Assembly (NCBI GenBank): GCA_937926355.1
Contig: CALAZP010000279.1
Span: forward strand, 1 to 28,809
Source of the DNA: an uncultured Saprospirales bacterium
GTDB lineage: Bacteria; Bacteroidota; Bacteroidia; Chitinophagales; Saprospiraceae
Direction: 5' to 3'
DNA: 28,809 nucleotides
Both the position numbers and the translations under genes were made by a program. Below the pieces are notes generated by a model. That model worked only from the letters and a program-made list of their open reading frames with translations. It ran no database searches and was not told the origin of the DNA. Below, in pieces: positions 26,300 through 28,809 of this stretch (the stretch's first letter is position 1; each line of letters starts with the position of its first letter).

Positions 26300-27614
26300 T
26301 ACTCAAAATTCTTTCAAGTTGCTGAATAATTACTCCCCTATTGAGCTTAGTTCAGATTTTAATTATGTTTTAGATAAGATTGAAAACACCAAAGAAAGTG
26401 TTTTTGTTACAGGACGTGCAGGTACAGGTAAATCTACCTTACTTCAAATATTTCGCAATACCACTGATAAGAATGTAGTGGTTTTGGCTCCAACAGGGGT
26501 AGCTGCCCTAAATGTGAAGGGGCAAACCATTCACTCATTTTTTGGGTTTCCGCCTAAATTATTGGATCCTAGCCAAATTAGAAGAAGAAAAAACAAGGTT
26601 CTTTTTAAAAAAATAGAGGTATTAATCATAGATGAAATTTCCATGGTCAGAGCAGATTTATTGGACAATATAGATCATGCTTTGAGGATTAATAGAGATA
26701 GATACGAACCATTTGGAGGGGTTCAAGTTGTTTTTTTTGGTGATCTTTTCCAGCTCCCTCCTGTAGTATCATCCGATTTAGAAGCTCAGCTATTTACTAC
26801 TAAATACCCAACTCCTTTCTTTTTCTCTTCAAAGGTTATCACACAAGGATTTAAATATGAAACCATTGAACTTCAAAAGGTATATCGACAAGAATCAAAA
26901 AGTTTTTTAAAACTGTTGGATTCCATCCGACTAAATCGGATGGATTATGAAGATTTAGAAATGCTGAACGCTAGATACTCACCCACAGCACCAATAGCAT
27001 CCAACGTGATAACCTTAACAGCAACTAACCATAAAGCTCAGGCTATTAACCAAAAAAAATTAAGGGAAATAGATATGGAGGAATCCGTCTATTTATCCAA
27101 AACTACTGGAGAGTATGGGAACAACTATTTACCAGCTGATGAGTGTCTTAGACTTAAATTACATGCCCAAGTCATGTTTGTCCGGAACGATCCAGATAAG
27201 CAATTTGTCAATGGTACCTTAGGGGTAGTTGAGGAATTATCTCCCTCTTTAATTAAGATAAAAATAAACGATAACGATGGATTAAGAACCATAGAATTAA
27301 CTCCTGCAAAATGGGAAATGATTAAGTATGAAATTGACGAAAACGACTCAGAAAAAATTGTGGCAAAGACTATTGGGACCTTTGAACAGTTTCCCATAAA
27401 ATTGGCATGGGCGATAACCATTCATAAATCTCAGGGTAAAACTTTTGACCACGTTATTATAGATTTAGGAAGGGGTGCTTTTGAACATGGTCAAACTTAT
27501 GTGGCATTGAGCAGGTGCAGAACATTAGAAGGGATATATCTCAAACAACCCATTAAACAAAAAGACATTATTATTGATGAAAAAATAGTAGAATATTATT
27601 TGGCAATGAGGTGA
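26286..27614 (+). CDS. Compact Pif1/RecD-like superfamily 1B DNA helicase
   Basis: This protein of about 442 aa is a 5'-3' helicase of the Pif1 family. Motif I GRAGTGKST (43-51) is followed by LAPTGVAALNVKGQTIHSFFGF, the Pif1-type motif Ia. Then come LIIDEISMVRADLLD (113-127, Walker B) and FFGDLFQLPPV (150-160, motif III). EKVYRQ-type ELQKVYRQES and the C-terminal AITIHKSQGKTFD and YVALSRCRTLEGI are further SF1B motifs. It lacks added C-terminal domains seen in longer Bacteroidota homologues. No ATG exists before the helicase domain, so the start is non-ATG: TTG at 26286, or TTG at 26319. It is divergent from trmN6 and heads an operon with the microprotein, WbqC-like gene and rarA. Role inferred: genome maintenance, consistent with rarA downstream. 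Confidence 0.9.
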   Translation: MKTSITQNSFKLLNNYSPIELSSDFNYVLDKIENTKESVFVTGRAGTGKSTLLQIFRNTTDKNVVVLAPTGVAALNVKGQTIHSFFGFPPKLLDPSQIRRRKNKVLFKKIEVLIIDEISMVRADLLDNIDHALRINRDRYEPFGGVQVVFFGDLFQLPPVVSSDLEAQLFTTKYPTPFFFSSKVITQGFKYETIELQKVYRQESKSFLKLLDSIRLNRMDYEDLEMLNARYSPTAPIASNVITLTATNHKAQAINQKKLREIDMEESVYLSKTTGEYGNNYLPADECLRLKLHAQVMFVRNDPDKQFVNGTLGVVEELSPSLIKIKINDNDGLRTIELTPAKWEMIKYEIDENDSEKIVAKTIGTFEQFPIKLAWAITIHKSQGKTFDHVIIDLGRGAFEHGQTYVALSRCRTLEGIYLKQPIKQKDIIIDEKIVEYYLAMR

Positions 27615-27647
27615 AATTGCTAAATTACTGTCCACAAATTCAATAAG

Positions 27648-27779
27648 ATGGGAAATTCACAAAGAAAAAGAAAAGTAGCACAGCGCAAGCAACTACAAGC
27701 TAAAAGAACTTTAATGGTATTTGCCTTATCCACTTTGGCATTATTGGTGTTGTTATTTTTAATTTTTCAAAATTCATAG
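27648..27779 (+). CDS. 43-aa basic single-pass membrane microprotein
   Basis: An ORF starting ATG at 27648 and ending TAG at 27779 encodes 43 residues. The N-terminal half is strongly basic (MGNSQRKRKVAQRKQ), and the C-terminal half is one hydrophobic helix (LMVFALSTLALLVLLFLIF). By the positive-inside rule, the N-terminus would face the cytoplasm. It sits 33 bp after the helicase stop and 12 bp before the WbqC-type gene, so it fits exactly in the operon gap. I do not recognise a family. The layout (basic head, single helix, very short tail) is what a real small membrane protein looks like, but conservation has not been tested. Confidence 0.6.
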   Translation: MGNSQRKRKVAQRKQLQAKRTLMVFALSTLALLVLLFLIFQNS

Positions 27780-27791
27780 TAACTGATTGGT

Positions 27792-28445
27792 TTGTTTCGA
27801 CACTCGCCCATTATTGAAACGCAATACTTCCCCACTATTCCTTTTTTTGCTCTGGGCATTTACAGTGGTAGCTTGTTTTTGGAAGCTAATGAACACTATC
27901 AAAAAGGGGGGGGGCGAAACAAAACTTCCATTTTGACTGCTAATGGCATCAATTATTTAAGCGTGCCTTTAGAAAAAGGTAAACACCAACAGACCCCTGT
28001 TAAAGAAGTAAAAATTAATTGGAGTGAAAATTGGTCAAGAATTCATTGGAGTTCTATCAAGACTGCCTACGGCAAAGCCCCCTATTTTTTGCACTATGAA
28101 AATCTCATTCAGGAAGTTTTTCATCATCCTCCCCCCTACCTATATGACCTTAATTTAAAAATTATCGAATTGATTATTCATATTTTAGGCTTACCTATTG
28201 AAATAAAAGAAACCCAGAGATTTATATTTCCCGATCAAGCTAAATGGGATTTTAGAAACTTATTCACCCCTTCCAAAAAACAAAATAATCCTTGGAATCC
28301 ACTACCCTATTCTCAAGTTTTCCAAGAAAGGCACGGATTTGTTGGAAATATAGGAATTTTGGACTTACTATTTTGTTTGGGACCTGAATGCATCACTTAT
28401 TTAAAACGAGTAGCAGAACACAATAAAAACTTAATAGAAGTTTGA
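27792..28445 (+). CDS. WbqC-family protein
   Basis: This 217-aa protein resembles the WbqC family, found in polysaccharide/O-antigen gene sets and often as lone genes in Bacteroidota. ETQYFPTIPFFALG (residues 9-22) and LEANEHYQKGGGRNKTSI (30-47) correspond to the family start 'YFP-x-I-x-Y' and 'E-x-Y-x-K-x-x-x-R-N-R'. INYLSVPLEKG and INWSENWSRIHWSSIKTAYGKAPYF near 77-101 are further blocks. The biochemical activity is not established. There is no ATG between the upstream stop (27780-27782) and the family motif, so the TTG at 27792 is the likely start. The stop shares one base with the rarA start (TGATG), giving translational coupling. A nine-G run at residues 39-41 is unusual (see findings). 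Confidence 0.85.
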   Translation: MFRHSPIIETQYFPTIPFFALGIYSGSLFLEANEHYQKGGGRNKTSILTANGINYLSVPLEKGKHQQTPVKEVKINWSENWSRIHWSSIKTAYGKAPYFLHYENLIQEVFHHPPPYLYDLNLKIIELIIHILGLPIEIKETQRFIFPDQAKWDFRNLFTPSKKQNNPWNPLPYSQVFQERHGFVGNIGILDLLFCLGPECITYLKRVAEHNKNLIEV

Positions 28446-28809
28446 TGAAACCTCTAGCAGAACGAATGCGTCCTTCTCAACTAAAGGAATATATAGGTCA
28501 AGAACACCTGGTGGGTCCAGGTGCGGTGTTGGCTATGGCACTAGAGCAAAAGGCTATTCCTTCTTTTATTCTTTGGGGGCCTCCTGGAGTCGGCAAAACC
28601 ACCTTAGCCCAATTAATTTCTAACGAGTTGAAAACTCCATTTTTTAATCTATCTGCCATTAACTCCGGAGTAAAGGAAGTCCGAGAGGTGATCCAAAAAG
28701 CAAAGGATGCCAAATTCTTTAACGGAACTTCCCCTATCCTATTTATCGATGAAATCCATCGATTTAATAAAACTCAACAAGATTCTCTTTTAGGTGCAAT
28801 TGAACGTGG
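28445..28809 (+). CDS. rarA: Replication-associated recombination protein A (AAA+ ATPase), 5' part only
   Basis: The first 121 codons are present; the window ends inside the gene. RarA/MgsA is a AAA+ ATPase related to the clamp loader that acts at stalled replication forks. The opening PLAERMRPSQLKEYIGQEHLVGPG is the family signature. Walker A GPPGVGKTTLA follows at about residue 40, then LSAINSGVKEVREV and Walker B ILFIDEIHRFNKTQQD near 99. The ATG overlaps the WbqC-type stop by one base. With the Pif1-type helicase upstream, the operon joins two fork-maintenance functions. Beyond about residue 120 nothing can be said. Confidence 0.95.
   Translation, partial: MKPLAERMRPSQLKEYIGQEHLVGPGAVLAMALEQKAIPSFILWGPPGVGKTTLAQLISNELKTPFFNLSAINSGVKEVREVIQKAKDAKFFNGTSPILFIDEIHRFNKTQQDSLLGAIER

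Noticed and set aside
27125..27421. 98-aa minus-strand ORF inside the Pif1-like helicase
   Set aside because: It is antisense to conserved helicase motifs and has no own signals.
1..28809. CRISPR arrays, tRNA or rRNA genes, insertion sequences, phage genes
   Set aside because: Reading both strands, I found no regularly spaced repeats, no clover-leaf-like or rRNA-like segment, and no transposase, integrase or terminal inverted repeats.

Overview
The window is an AT-rich chromosomal segment from a member of the Bacteroidota. Three things support this: a Bacteroidota-type YebC (N-terminus MGRAFEYRKARKMKRW), promoter-like motifs of the TTTG/TAnnTTTG type with weak ribosome binding sites, and a typical gene set (a MalQ with two starch-binding domains, a giant HYR-type secreted protein, an Asp-box propeller protein, and a periplasmic TPR protein paired with an outer-membrane barrel). 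The giant Cys-rich HYR-like protein hints at a Saprospiria-like lineage, but that is inference. I see no rRNA, tRNA, CRISPR array, insertion sequence or phage gene. The region looks like ordinary core chromosome with some accessory envelope genes.

Layout. Positions 1-4137 (-) hold the first 1379 codons of a giant secreted protein whose C-terminus lies outside the window. Next comes a 432-bp gene-free leader, then malQ (-). Divergent from malQ is a yebC-family gene (+), convergent with an overlapping pair for tRNA maturation: a CCA-adding/poly(A) polymerase-type nucleotidyltransferase and a DusB-like dihydrouridine synthase (both -). nhaD, a Na+/H+ antiporter, and a small lipoprotein follow (+). 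The lipoprotein gene overlaps, tail to tail, a DUF4403-like gene (-). A large Asp-box/VPS10-like secreted protein (+) ends at a strong hairpin terminator, facing an FeS-type photolyase/cryptochrome (-).

From 18298 a rightward group encodes LolD, a degenerate nicotinamidase-like protein that has lost its catalytic residues, ornithine aminotransferase, a 1030-aa periplasmic TPR protein and a 541-aa outer-membrane barrel. The barrel gene shares its last bases with a convergent TrmN6-like tRNA methyltransferase (-). Divergent from that, a second rightward operon holds a compact Pif1-family helicase, a 43-aa membrane microprotein, a WbqC-family protein and the start of rarA.

Most genes are housekeeping and have clear family motifs. 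The items most worth a second look are the pseudo-nicotinamidase fused tightly to lolD (18949-19512), the TPR/barrel pair (20857-25586), the unlisted 43-aa microprotein (27648-27779), the nine-G tract inside the WbqC gene (27906-27914), and the long leader of the giant surface protein. I did not find a clearly new multi-gene defence or biosynthetic system.
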